A stretch of 46,068 nucleotides of DNA. Origin: Rhodothermales bacterium (GTDB taxonomy: Bacteria; Bacteroidota; Rhodothermia; Rhodothermales; Bin80). The notes below the pieces were generated by a model. It saw only the letters and a list, made by a program, of their open reading frames with translations. It was not told the DNA's origin and did not search any database. The stretch lies in the NCBI GenBank assembly GCA_028278205.1, contig JANQES010000128.1:1-46068 (forward strand), given 5' to 3'. The position numbers and the translations under genes are program-made. Below, one piece after another: positions 1 to 7,946 of the stretch. Every line of letters starts with the position of its first letter. Within the stretch, counting starts at the first letter, position 1.

Positions 1-267
1 TTCGTGAAAATCGGATGTCTGAACTTTCTGCATCCGGCAACCTGAAAACCGCTTATACGCATCAGTTTCGCAGGTCGAAATTTAGATGCGATTGCCCTAA
101 GGAATATGGAGGAGGGGGATTTGAGGTGTTTTATTTACGTTTTTCTTAATTTCGTGGGGGCACCGGGGGGCGTTCTTTGAACAAGGAATGCTGCGTTCGT
201 TACAGGCGTTCCTTGACAACGCTTTACCCGGTACCGTATTTTGAACACAGATTCATAATATCACTTT

Positions 268-1017
268 ATGACCCAATCTGTCAAGCAGCCCCCTGCCATG
301 AAGATGGATACGGAACCCATCAAGCGGTCAACGTTGTCGGATGACCTGACCGAGCGCCTCATGCAGGTGATTCAATCCGAGGCGTATCAACCCGGCGACC
401 GGCTGCCGCCTATCATGGAGATGGCGCGTCGCTTCGGTGTGGGCCATCCCACCCTCCGCGAAGCGCTCAGGAAGCTTGAGGTCATTGGCATCGTGGAGAT
501 CAAGCACGGCTCGGGCGTCTACATCAAGCACGACCGGGATCTGTTGCTGGTCTCTAATCCCGTGTTCGGCGGTGCCGTCTCGAAAAAGCTGATGCTCGAC
601 CTGATCGAGGCGCGTATGCCCATCGAGGTAAAGACGGTCGGGCTGGCGGCTTTGCATGCCACCGACGCGCACCTGGAGCAGATGGCGCACCTGATGGAGA
701 CGGCGGAAGCGAACCTGGACAACGACGCCGTGCTCAGCCCGACGAACCTGGCTTTTCATCAGAAGATCGCCGAGGCCTCGGGCAACACGGTGCTGGCTCA
801 GCTTCTAGACGTGCTCATGGATCTGTTTAGAGACGAGCATCGGGTGCTCCTGGACATTTACGGAGACCGAGAGAAAGATCATGAGGAACACGTGGCTCTT
901 CTCGATGCCATTCGCCGCAGAGACGCCTCGCTGGCGCAGGAGCTGATGCAGGCCCACTTAGAGGGCGTGCGTGCGGTGCTGCTTCGCTGGGATCCCAAGC
1001 GCACCCCGCTCCCCTGA
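268..1017 (+). CDS. GntR-family (FadR-type) transcriptional regulator
   Basis: A 249-aa DNA-binding regulator. Residues about 20-90 form the GntR winged helix-turn-helix (MARRFGVGHPTLREALRKLE, followed by the wing HGSGVYIK). Residues about 105-240 match the all-helical FCD effector-binding domain, with LIEARMPIE, FHQKIAEASGN and DHEEHVALLDAI; the Asp/His positions fit the metal or carboxylate site typical of FCD proteins. Members usually repress sugar-acid, amino-acid or carboxylate catabolic genes and are released by a small acid. No target operon is adjacent, so the ligand cannot be assigned. The start at 268 was chosen because it keeps the complete HTH; a second ATG follows at 298. Confidence 0.9.
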   Translation: MTQSVKQPPAMKMDTEPIKRSTLSDDLTERLMQVIQSEAYQPGDRLPPIMEMARRFGVGHPTLREALRKLEVIGIVEIKHGSGVYIKHDRDLLLVSNPVFGGAVSKKLMLDLIEARMPIEVKTVGLAALHATDAHLEQMAHLMETAEANLDNDAVLSPTNLAFHQKIAEASGNTVLAQLLDVLMDLFRDEHRVLLDIYGDREKDHEEHVALLDAIRRRDASLAQELMQAHLEGVRAVLLRWDPKRTPLP

Positions 1018-1263
1018 AGCACCCAGGGCTGCCTGGGTTCTCCACCAAAATGCTCTATAACACCGCAATGCAGCCGACAAACCGCTCAATGGTTTCAGCG
1101 TTGCTCGGTCGTCGGCGTTTCCGTAGCTTTGTTTTAAAGGTCAGCGCTGCGGTTTGCGGCTGATCGCTATCGTTATGAGCCTACAAGCGAAAAGAAAGAC
1201 GCGGGTTCTTGCTACCAAGCAAGGCATCCTGTCACTCACGAAACCACTCAAGAGGAAGGGGTT

Positions 1264-1501
1264 ATGAAAAAATAAGGGAGATCTTGTTTCTTATGTGCGT
1301 TTTGATCCTCATCTCAGGGTGTTCAGATGAAGCTCGAAAAGTATACTTTGACGAGAATTTTCAGCCAACTGATGAACAAAATGCCTCATACTATAGAGTT
1401 GTAAAAATTGACAAAGAGAGGAATCCACGAGGACAAGTGAAGCATTGTACGACAATGAGGAATTAATCTCCGTCTGTTCCCTTCTCTTGCTGCCGGCCTG
1501 A
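1264..1501 (+). pseudogene. Frameshifted small lipoprotein
   Basis: The open frame carries a lipoprotein signal (hydrophobic stretch, then LILISGC, then SDEARKVYF). Its natural start ATGAAAAAA at 1264 runs straight into TAA in its own frame. One extra A in the A-tract would join MKK to IREILFLMCVLILISGC. At the 3' end another one-base shift near 1440 would continue as YDNEELIS, a pattern like the repeat of MORN/YwqK-type lipoproteins. Two single-base lesions suggest a decayed gene. The A-tract could also be a slippage site. The family assignment is tentative. Confidence 0.5.
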
Positions 1502-1601
1502 AAAATAAGGGTGTGTTACCGGTAGATTAAAAAAAACCATCCTCTGCCGATGCTTTTAAAGCAGGATCTTATCCCCCACAAGCATCCGGCAGGGTGTTGT
1601 C

Positions 1602-2294
1602 ATGGAACTCTTCAGCTACCTTCTTCGGAGGGGAGTGTGGATTGTTGCCGCTATCCTTTTTGTCAGTACCTTCTTTGTCGAGAATGGAGTGTTCACGTTT
1701 GTGCTCTTCCTTCTCGTCGTCTTTAGTGCCATAGGATATAGTTGGCTCGATAACGAGACGTTTGGAGAACTCCTTTCCAACTTCGCGATTTTGTCGTCGA
1801 AGAAAGAAACGCGGGTGTACGATAAGACGCTCCAGCATCACGCCGTCAACGACACCTATTATCACAAAGACTCGCCCCGGGATCTGGTGCGTTTGCTGGA
1901 AGACCTCCGGCACAAGAACACCCACGTCCAGATCCACTACGGCGACCCGGTGACCGGGCTCGAAGAGCGCGTCGAGACGGGCTACGTCAATTGCTCGACG
2001 GGGGCCGTCCAGATTCCGCTGCTCTCGCAACGCGGCCAACACGGCGGCGTCCCACTGCTGGATCACTGCATCGTCCAAATCATCGACGTCGAACGCGACT
2101 TCATCCTCTATCAGCACCCCACTTTTCATCAGGATGAACAGGAAGACGACGCCGTCGAGGCCGCCGTTGCCGACGAGGCAGGCATCCCCGATGAGGCAGA
2201 AGCTGCCGGCGAGATCGACGGTGCCGATGAGGTGGAGGATGACTTCGAAGAAGAATTTGTGTTCTTCGAGGGTCCGGTGCGTCGCCCTATTTGA
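1602..2294 (+). CDS. Two-helix membrane protein with acidic tail, unknown function
   Basis: A 230-aa protein I do not recognise. Two hydrophobic segments lie at about residues 10-27 and 29-48, then a soluble part (VRLLEDLRHKNTHVQIHYGDP, VETGYVNCSTGAVQIPLL) that reads like a small beta-rich domain around residues 85-170. The tail (about 175-225) is extremely acidic, rich in Glu, Asp and Ala. The gene stops one base before the end of the convergent TPP-enzyme gene, so there is no room for a separate terminator between them. A role is not inferable from the context. Confidence 0.7.
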   Translation: MELFSYLLRRGVWIVAAILFVSTFFVENGVFTFVLFLLVVFSAIGYSWLDNETFGELLSNFAILSSKKETRVYDKTLQHHAVNDTYYHKDSPRDLVRLLEDLRHKNTHVQIHYGDPVTGLEERVETGYVNCSTGAVQIPLLSQRGQHGGVPLLDHCIVQIIDVERDFILYQHPTFHQDEQEDDAVEAAVADEAGIPDEAEAAGEIDGADEVEDDFEEEFVFFEGPVRRPI

Positions 2295-4022
2295 TCACAT
2301 CGAAATCGAGCCTTTGCGGAAATCGGTCTTGCCCAGGATGGCGTTGATGAGTACGGGGTGGCCGGACGTGGCGGCTTCTCGGGCAAAGTTGAGCGCTTCG
2401 GGAATCAGCACCGGATCGGTCAGCAGGATGCCAGTGCCGCCGAAGCCTTCGGCCACGCGGTGATAATCGGTATGCGCCAGCACCGTGGCGACGTCGTCTT
2501 TGAGGATTTCGACCTGTTCGCGGGCGATCTGCGTCCAGCCGGCGTCGTTGCCTACCAGGGCGATGACCGGGAGGTTGTGGCGGGCGAAGGTGTCGAACTC
2601 GGCGAGGCTGTAGCCGGCGGAGCCGTCGCCGTAGATGATCCAGACGGTGGCGTCGGGGCGGCAGAGCTTGGCGCCCAGGGCAAAGCCCGCGCCCACGCCG
2701 AGCGTGCCGAAAGCGCCCGGATCGAGCCACGTCAACGGGCCGGGCGGGCTGACGATGTACGAGGCTGTAGCGACGAAGTCGCCGCCATCGGCCACGAGGA
2801 CGGCGCCGGGGTCGAGGGATTTTTCGAGGGCCTGGCACAGAAAGAGCGGGTTGATCTTGCCGCCGGCAGGCGCCGTGGCCTGTTGCTGGATCTCGGCGTT
2901 GCGGGCGTCGTCGCGTGCCTGGAGGGTGCCGCGCCAGACGCGCCAGCGGTCTTCGTCGGGGCACAACGCCGCCAGGTTGCGCAGGAACTGCCCCGGATCG
3001 CCGAGCACGCCGATGTCGGGGCGGCGGTTTTTCTTCAGATCGCGGCGGCTGCGGTTGGCGGCGATGTAGAGGGCGCTGCGGCGGAAGTGGTTGCCATAGT
3101 CGAGGCGGAAGTCGCACGGCACCCCGGCCAGCAAGACGAGGTCGGCCTCTTTGAGCGCCATCCGGCGTTTGTGCCGCATCTGGAGCGGATGGCCTTTGCC
3201 GAGCAACCCGCGCGCCATGCCCGAAAGATACACCGGCACGCCGATACGCCCGACCGCCGCCGCCACCGCATCGACCTCGCCCGCGCGCTGCACCGCCTGG
3301 CTGCCGACGAGCATCACCGGGCGCTCGGCCTGTTCCAGCGCCTGCGCCGCGCGCTGCACCTTGCCGGCATCCAACACCGGCGGCGCGGCCTCGACGTACG
3401 CCTCCGGCGGCGCCCCTTTGGCTCCGGAAAAGAGCCGGTTGACGTGCCAGCGGAGGTAGGCGCCCGTCGCCTTCGCCACCAGCGACTTGCCGCCCGAAGC
3501 GGCGCTGTACCAGGACCGCACCAGCGCTTCATCGTAGAGCAAATCGACCGGACATTCGACGAAGACCGGCCCCGGCACGCCTTCGCGCGCCTGCTCAAAG
3601 GCCGTCTCAATGGCCGGCGCGAGGTCGGCCACACGGCGCACCGCCTTGCTCCATTTGACGATGGATTGGACCAGCGGAATCTGCTCGATATCCTGAAGCG
3701 CGCCCCGGCCTTTGAGCGCCGTCGGCGCCGCCCCGCCGATGAGCACCACGGGCGACTGGGCCATCTGCGCGTTCTTGATGGCTGTGATGGTGTTGGTCAC
3801 ACCCGGCCCGGCGGTGACGGCGGCCACCCCCGGCACGCCCGTAAGCCGGGCCACCGCATCGGCGGCAAAGACCGCCGTGGCCTCATGCCGCGTATCGACC
3901 ACGCGGATGCCGCGCGCTTTGCATCCCACCAGAATGGGCGAGATGTGGCCGCCGCACAGGGTGAACACGAACCGAACCCCCTGCGCTTTAAGTACTTCCG
4001 CGATCAAGTCGCCGCCGTGCAT
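2295..4022 (-). CDS. Thiamine-diphosphate enzyme, acetolactate-synthase-like
   Basis: A 575-aa member of the TPP-dependent acetolactate synthase/oxalyl-CoA decarboxylase-like superfamily. The N-terminal pyrimidine-binding domain has GGHISPIL and the catalytic Glu in DTRHEATAVFAADAVARLTG with the following GPGVTN. The central domain is about residues 200-340. The C-terminal diphosphate domain has GDGSAGYSLAEFDTFARH ending in N and G, the Mg-TPP motif. Sequence flavour is closer to the ILVBL/2-hydroxyacyl-CoA lyase branch than to housekeeping IlvB; the substrate is not assignable and no small regulatory subunit is adjacent. I start at MHGGDLIAEVLKAQG (4022); the in-frame extension to 4223 only translates a 21-bp tandem repeat. 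Confidence 0.85.
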   Translation of the reverse strand: MHGGDLIAEVLKAQGVRFVFTLCGGHISPILVGCKARGIRVVDTRHEATAVFAADAVARLTGVPGVAAVTAGPGVTNTITAIKNAQMAQSPVVLIGGAAPTALKGRGALQDIEQIPLVQSIVKWSKAVRRVADLAPAIETAFEQAREGVPGPVFVECPVDLLYDEALVRSWYSAASGGKSLVAKATGAYLRWHVNRLFSGAKGAPPEAYVEAAPPVLDAGKVQRAAQALEQAERPVMLVGSQAVQRAGEVDAVAAAVGRIGVPVYLSGMARGLLGKGHPLQMRHKRRMALKEADLVLLAGVPCDFRLDYGNHFRRSALYIAANRSRRDLKKNRRPDIGVLGDPGQFLRNLAALCPDEDRWRVWRGTLQARDDARNAEIQQQATAPAGGKINPLFLCQALEKSLDPGAVLVADGGDFVATASYIVSPPGPLTWLDPGAFGTLGVGAGFALGAKLCRPDATVWIIYGDGSAGYSLAEFDTFARHNLPVIALVGNDAGWTQIAREQVEILKDDVATVLAHTDYHRVAEGFGGTGILLTDPVLIPEALNFAREAATSGHPVLINAILGKTDFRKGSISM

Positions 4023-4080
4023 GGTCTTTCTCTTATTGATCGATGGTGCTGGTCGTGAAGTATGAGCCGGTTTCAAGCGT

Positions 4081-4219
4081 AAGCCAAAATTTCGTGCCCC
4101 AGAGCCAAAATTTCGTGCCTCGGAATCAAAAATTGATGCCCATTTGCCAAAAGTTGGGGCCCATGAATGAAAAATTGGTGCCCGGATGCCAAAAATTGAT
4201 GCTCCGGAATGAAAAATCC
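4081..4219. repeat. 21-bp tandem repeat with phased A-tracts
   Basis: Six full units of exactly 21 bp plus a partial seventh, in the upstream region of the TPP-enzyme gene. Each unit has CAAAA or GAAAA, then TT, then TGCC, with variable bases between; units 1 and 2 are nearly identical and the others diverged. A 21-bp period puts an A-tract every two helical turns, which would bend DNA. On the minus strand it reads in frame as a heptapeptide repeat (ARNFGSG-like), but I do not think it is translated. Confidence 0.85.
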
Positions 4220-4343
4220 CCACACAGGAGCCATCCGCCCTCAGCCGTCTGCTCTCCTCAACACCTCCCTCTCACCCTTTCCCCGGCTCTCCGACTCCGC
4301 ATCCCATCCATCCGCGTTCATCCGCGTCCATCAGCGGTTGCAA

Positions 4344-6725
4344 TTAGCCCAGCCCCAGCGCCTTGCCGCCTTGATAGACGATCAAGGAAAAGAGATAAGC
4401 CAGCCCGGTCATGTAGAGCCACATCACCGCCGGCCAGAACCACGAGTTGGTCTCGCGGCGGGCGATGGCCAGCGTGCTCATGCATTGCAGGGCGAAGACG
4501 AAAAAGACCAGCAGGCTCACTGCCACGAGCGCCGTATAGACGGGTCGTCCATCCGGATAGCGGTCGGCTTTGAGTTGATCGCGCAGGGCGATGCTGGTCT
4601 CATCGACCTCGCCGACGCTGTAGAGGATGCCCAGGGTGCTGACGATGACCTCGCGCGCGGCAAACGCCGTGACGATGCCCGCGCTGATCTTCCAGTCGAA
4701 GCCCAGCGGCTGCATCACCGGTTCGAGGATACGGCCCATCCAGCCGATGATGCTGTTGCGGATGCGATACCCGTCTTCGGCATCGGTAATCTGCTGAAGC
4801 TCGGCCTGATACTGCTGCTCGACCTCGTAGACCGACAGGGCGCCGGCTACTTGATTGGGATAAAGCGCCCGCAACGAATCCAGGCGCGCGGCGGCGCCGG
4901 CTTCCTGGAATTGCATGGCCGCTACGACAGGGTCTAGCGCCATAAAGGTCTCGGCAGTGACGCCGCGCGCAGCGGCTATCTGATCAAGCGACACCTGGCG
5001 CTGCGTCTCGACGGCGGCCTGCTGCGCCTCGAATTCCGGGCTCGGCCCGACCTTGGGATAGCTCGCCAGAAACCACAAGACGATGCTCAGGCCGAAGATG
5101 ATCTTGCCGGCGCGCATCACGAAAATCTTCGACCGCTCGACCATCCGCCAGAGGACGTGTTTGATCTTCGGCATCCGATACGGCGGCAGTTCCATCACGA
5201 AATACGACGACGCGCCTTTGATCACAAATTTCTTGAGGATCCACGCCGCCACGAACGCCATCACGATGCCCATCAAATACATCGAAAACATCGCCAGGCC
5301 CTGGTAGCCGACGAAGCCGAAGAGCACGCCCGCCGGGATGAACGCGGCGATGAAGAGCGTGTAGATGGGCAGCCGCGCCGAGCAACTCATCAGCGGCGCC
5401 ACCATGATGGTGATGAGGCGGTCGCGCTCGTTGTCGAGCGTCCGGGCGGCCATGATGCCGGGGATGGCGCAGGCAAACGAACTCAACAGCGGCACCACCG
5501 AGCCGCCGCTGAGACCCACCTTGTTCATCACTCGATCCATGATGAACGCGGTGCGAGCCATGTAGCCGGTGTCTTCCATCAGGCCGAGGAAGAAGAACAG
5601 CAGCAGGATCTGCGGCAGAAAAACCAGCACGTTGCCCACCCCGGCGATGACGCCTTCGACGAGCAGATCGGTGACGGCGCCGGCGGGCAAGAGATCGCGC
5701 ACCAGGGTGCCCAGCGCCATCATACTCGCCTCGATCAAATCCATCGCAGGCGTGGCCCAGGTGAAGACGGCCTGAAAGATGAGCGCCAGCGTGACGATGA
5801 AAATCAACGGCCCGCCGACGCGATGCGTCACGACGGCGTCGATCTTATCCGACCACGTGCGCTCCGACGGGTCTTTGTGCCTGGTGACGAGCTGCGCCAC
5901 GAGCGGCGTGAGCCAGTTGTAGCGCCCCATCACTTCGGCAAAACGATAGGGCACGTTGCGCTCGTTGAGCGTCTGGCGGGCCTGCTCTACGGCCTGCTTG
6001 AAAGCCGGCGCGCGCGTCTCCCAGTACTCCAGGGCTTTGTCTTCGGCCAGGGCGTGGAGCACTTCGCTGAAACGATGGGCTTCGGGCAGATCCGGGGCGG
6101 CGTCGGCCAGCACCTCGGTTAGCTCTCGGACGCGCGCGTCCACTACGTCCATCAGCGTCCAGCGCCGGGGCGTCGGGGGTTCGGGGAGATTGAGGACAGC
6201 GGCGCGCAGTTCTTCGAGGCCCTTGCCTTGCGCTGCCACCATCGGCACCACGGGCAGGCCCAGCGCCCGGCTCAGCGACTCCGTGTCGATGCGCAGGCCG
6301 GCGGCTTCGGCGGCGTCCATCATGTTGAGCGCCACAACGGTGGGCAGGCCTAGATCCATCACCTGCGTCACCAGAAACAGGTTGCGCTCCAGGTTCGAGG
6401 CATCGGCCACACAGACCACCACGTCGGGCGAGCGCTCACCCTCGATGCGCCCCACCAGCATGTCGTAGGCGATCTGTTCATCGAGCGATTTGGGGTTGAG
6501 GCTGTAGGTGCCCGGCAGATCGATAACTTCGGCAGGCTCTGCCCCGACCAGCCGTCCACTCTTACGCTCGACCGTCACGCCCGGATAATTGGCGACCTTC
6601 TGCCGCAACCCCGTCAGCAGGTTGAAGACCGTCGTCTTGCCCACGTTCGGGTTGCCGGCCAGGGCGATGCGTCGCAAACGCGCTGGGGCTTCAGTTAGCG
6701 AAGCAGATGAGTCAGGGGCGGGCAT
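4344..6725 (-). CDS. feoB: Ferrous iron transporter FeoB
   Basis: A 793-aa inner-membrane Fe(II) uptake protein. The N-terminal G domain has the P-loop GNPNVGKTT (about residues 23-31), the switch region VANYPGVTVE, DLPGTYSL (G3) and NMMD (G4). The helical spacer is about residues 170-270. The membrane core has two Gate-type repeats with GYMARTAFIMDRVM, SCSARLPIY and FAAREVIVSTLG; a periplasmic or cytoplasmic insertion lies at about 570-660. Length is normal for FeoB. It is the last gene of a minus-strand feoA-feoA-feoB unit, separated from feoA by 155 bp of inverted short repeats. The FeoB C-terminal cysteine cap common in enterobacteria is absent. Confidence 0.97.
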   Translation of the reverse strand: MPAPDSSASLTEAPARLRRIALAGNPNVGKTTVFNLLTGLRQKVANYPGVTVERKSGRLVGAEPAEVIDLPGTYSLNPKSLDEQIAYDMLVGRIEGERSPDVVVCVADASNLERNLFLVTQVMDLGLPTVVALNMMDAAEAAGLRIDTESLSRALGLPVVPMVAAQGKGLEELRAAVLNLPEPPTPRRWTLMDVVDARVRELTEVLADAAPDLPEAHRFSEVLHALAEDKALEYWETRAPAFKQAVEQARQTLNERNVPYRFAEVMGRYNWLTPLVAQLVTRHKDPSERTWSDKIDAVVTHRVGGPLIFIVTLALIFQAVFTWATPAMDLIEASMMALGTLVRDLLPAGAVTDLLVEGVIAGVGNVLVFLPQILLLFFFLGLMEDTGYMARTAFIMDRVMNKVGLSGGSVVPLLSSFACAIPGIMAARTLDNERDRLITIMVAPLMSCSARLPIYTLFIAAFIPAGVLFGFVGYQGLAMFSMYLMGIVMAFVAAWILKKFVIKGASSYFVMELPPYRMPKIKHVLWRMVERSKIFVMRAGKIIFGLSIVLWFLASYPKVGPSPEFEAQQAAVETQRQVSLDQIAAARGVTAETFMALDPVVAAMQFQEAGAAARLDSLRALYPNQVAGALSVYEVEQQYQAELQQITDAEDGYRIRNSIIGWMGRILEPVMQPLGFDWKISAGIVTAFAAREVIVSTLGILYSVGEVDETSIALRDQLKADRYPDGRPVYTALVAVSLLVFFVFALQCMSTLAIARRETNSWFWPAVMWLYMTGLAYLFSLIVYQGGKALGLG

Positions 6726-6729
6726 GAGA

Positions 6730-6880
6730 GGATTTTGGATTTTGGATTGCGGATTTTGGATTGACTTGATGGCGATTCGTTTCAGCCAAAGAAAAAGCCG
6801 CGCCTGGTTCGACCGGCTCGGCGTCTTCGATTACTATGTACCGCTGAAATAAACAATCCAAAATCCAAAATCTAAAATCG
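6730..6880. repeat. Short-word inverted repeat between feoA and feoB
   Basis: ATTTTGGATT-type words repeated at 6730-6762 and their complement AATCCAAAATC repeated at 6855-6880, flanking about 90 bp. The same word family recurs at 18216-18289. The two blocks could fold into a long AT-rich hairpin inside the feo transcript. Confidence 0.75.
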
Positions 6881-7102
6881 TCAGACTCGCTGAACCTCGA
6901 TCATCCCGGCTTCGTGCTTGCGGATTGAGAGGTGGTAGCCGCGCACTTTCAGATCGATGGGGTCGCCCAGCGGGGCCAGGCGCACGACCTCGACGACGGC
7001 GCCGGGCAGCATACCCATTTCCATCAGCCGCATGGGCGGCGTAGTTTCGGTGTAGCCGGTGATGGTGCCGCTTTCGCCGGGTTTGAGGTCTTTGAGCGTC
7101 AT
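6881..7102 (-). CDS. feoA: FeoA-domain protein (second copy)
   Basis: A 73-aa SH3-like FeoA domain: MTLKDLKPGESGTITGYT, then RLMEMGMLPGAVVEVVRLAPLGDPIDLKVRGYHLSIRKHEA. FeoA proteins bind FeoB and modulate its GTPase or transport activity. The start at 7102 overlaps the stop of the upstream feoA by ATGA, a translational-coupling arrangement. The longer upstream frame is not needed. It lies upstream of feoB on the same strand. Confidence 0.93.
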   Translation of the reverse strand: MTLKDLKPGESGTITGYTETTPPMRLMEMGMLPGAVVEVVRLAPLGDPIDLKVRGYHLSIRKHEAGMIEVQRV

Positions 7103-7332
7103 CGACCCACGGGCGTTCCCAGGATGTGCATCGCCAGCTCGCGGCGCAGGCCGATGCGGCAACCGGATACGCGGACGATCAGGTTGTCGGTGTTCTGCAC
7201 CACGGCCACGAGGGCGCCTTCGCGCAGGCCCATGTCGCGAAGCCGGTGGGCCGCCTCGCCACCGATGAAGTCGAGCAGAATGTTGGCGCCGTCTTTAAAG
7301 CTAGTCAGCGGAGCCGGTTGGAAGGCGTTCAT
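7099..7332 (-). CDS. feoA: FeoA-domain protein (first copy)
   Basis: A 77-aa protein starting at MNAFQPAPLT, with the FeoA core AHRLRDMGLREGALVAVVQNTDNLIVRVSGCRIGLRRELAMHILG. It is divergent in sequence from the downstream feoA, so the two probably have separate roles rather than being a fresh duplication. It is the first gene of the feo operon. The more upstream start at 7386 would add 18 residues without domain similarity and was not used. Confidence 0.9.
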   Translation of the reverse strand: MNAFQPAPLTSFKDGANILLDFIGGEAAHRLRDMGLREGALVAVVQNTDNLIVRVSGCRIGLRRELAMHILGTPVGR

Positions 7333-7386
7333 GAGGGCACCTCGTTGGCACATCACGGGGCGTAGCGTCGTAGACGCTACTATCAC

Positions 7387-7946
7387 TATTTAGACTTAAT
7401 ATAAATAATAGATCCTCAGAGTCAACCCTCTCCCAAAAACTTCATCAAAGGCTCGGATTTCTTTCATGAATAGATATGAAATGATGGTGCATTGTTGATC
7501 CGCCGCCGCCGCGCATCTCGTATTATCTGGCGCAATGCCTTAGTTTTTATGCCCTTTAACGTTTGACTAAACCTCGTCCCTTGTCATCCTGAGCCCTCCG
7601 CATTGCCTGCCGTAAAGATTCCGTCGATGCATCGATGCGATATGAAGCAGCGCGGCAATACGGAGAGTCCCGTTAGGGACGACCTGTTTGTAGAATCATT
7701 CGCTATTCAAAAGAAAGCTCCCCCCGCCTTCCTCCCGCCTTCGCGGGAGAATCAGGGGGCAGGCTCCGGAGCGACCTGTTAAAACCAGAAACAGGCCGCC
7801 CCTACGGGGCTCTTCTTAGGACAAGGGCGTTGTGCTACAAACAGGCCGCCTCTACGGGGCTCTTCTGGCTCGGAATAACATTGTGCGGAGGTTTTGATAA
7901 AGACACTGAACATCCCCCCGAAAGCCACCGAACTTCAATCTTTCTC
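7387..7946. other. Divergent intergenic region with dispersed repeats
   Basis: A 560-bp gap between feoA and proS, with no convincing ORF. Visible elements: GTCCCGTTAGGGAC, a 14-bp imperfect palindrome, at 7668-7681; the hairpin CTCCCGC-CTTC-GCGGGAG at about 7734-7751; and two direct copies of a 28-bp element beginning AAACAGGCCGCC (7789-7816 and 7839-7866), each containing the palindrome CCCCTACGGGG or a one-base variant. These look like dispersed intergenic repeats. Promoters for both flanking genes must lie here, but I could not choose them. Confidence 0.6.

Noticed and set aside
2358..4058. 566-codon plus-strand ORF opposite the TPP enzyme, and similar long antisense frames opposite proS, thrS, feoB and the S9/S8 protease genes
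   Set aside because: High-GC codon-position effects open antisense frames; none shows a domain, and each lies exactly opposite a recognised gene.
7387..7946. T-box or other known riboswitch ahead of proS
   Set aside because: No specifier-loop/antiterminator pattern; the region is explained by dispersed palindromic repeats.
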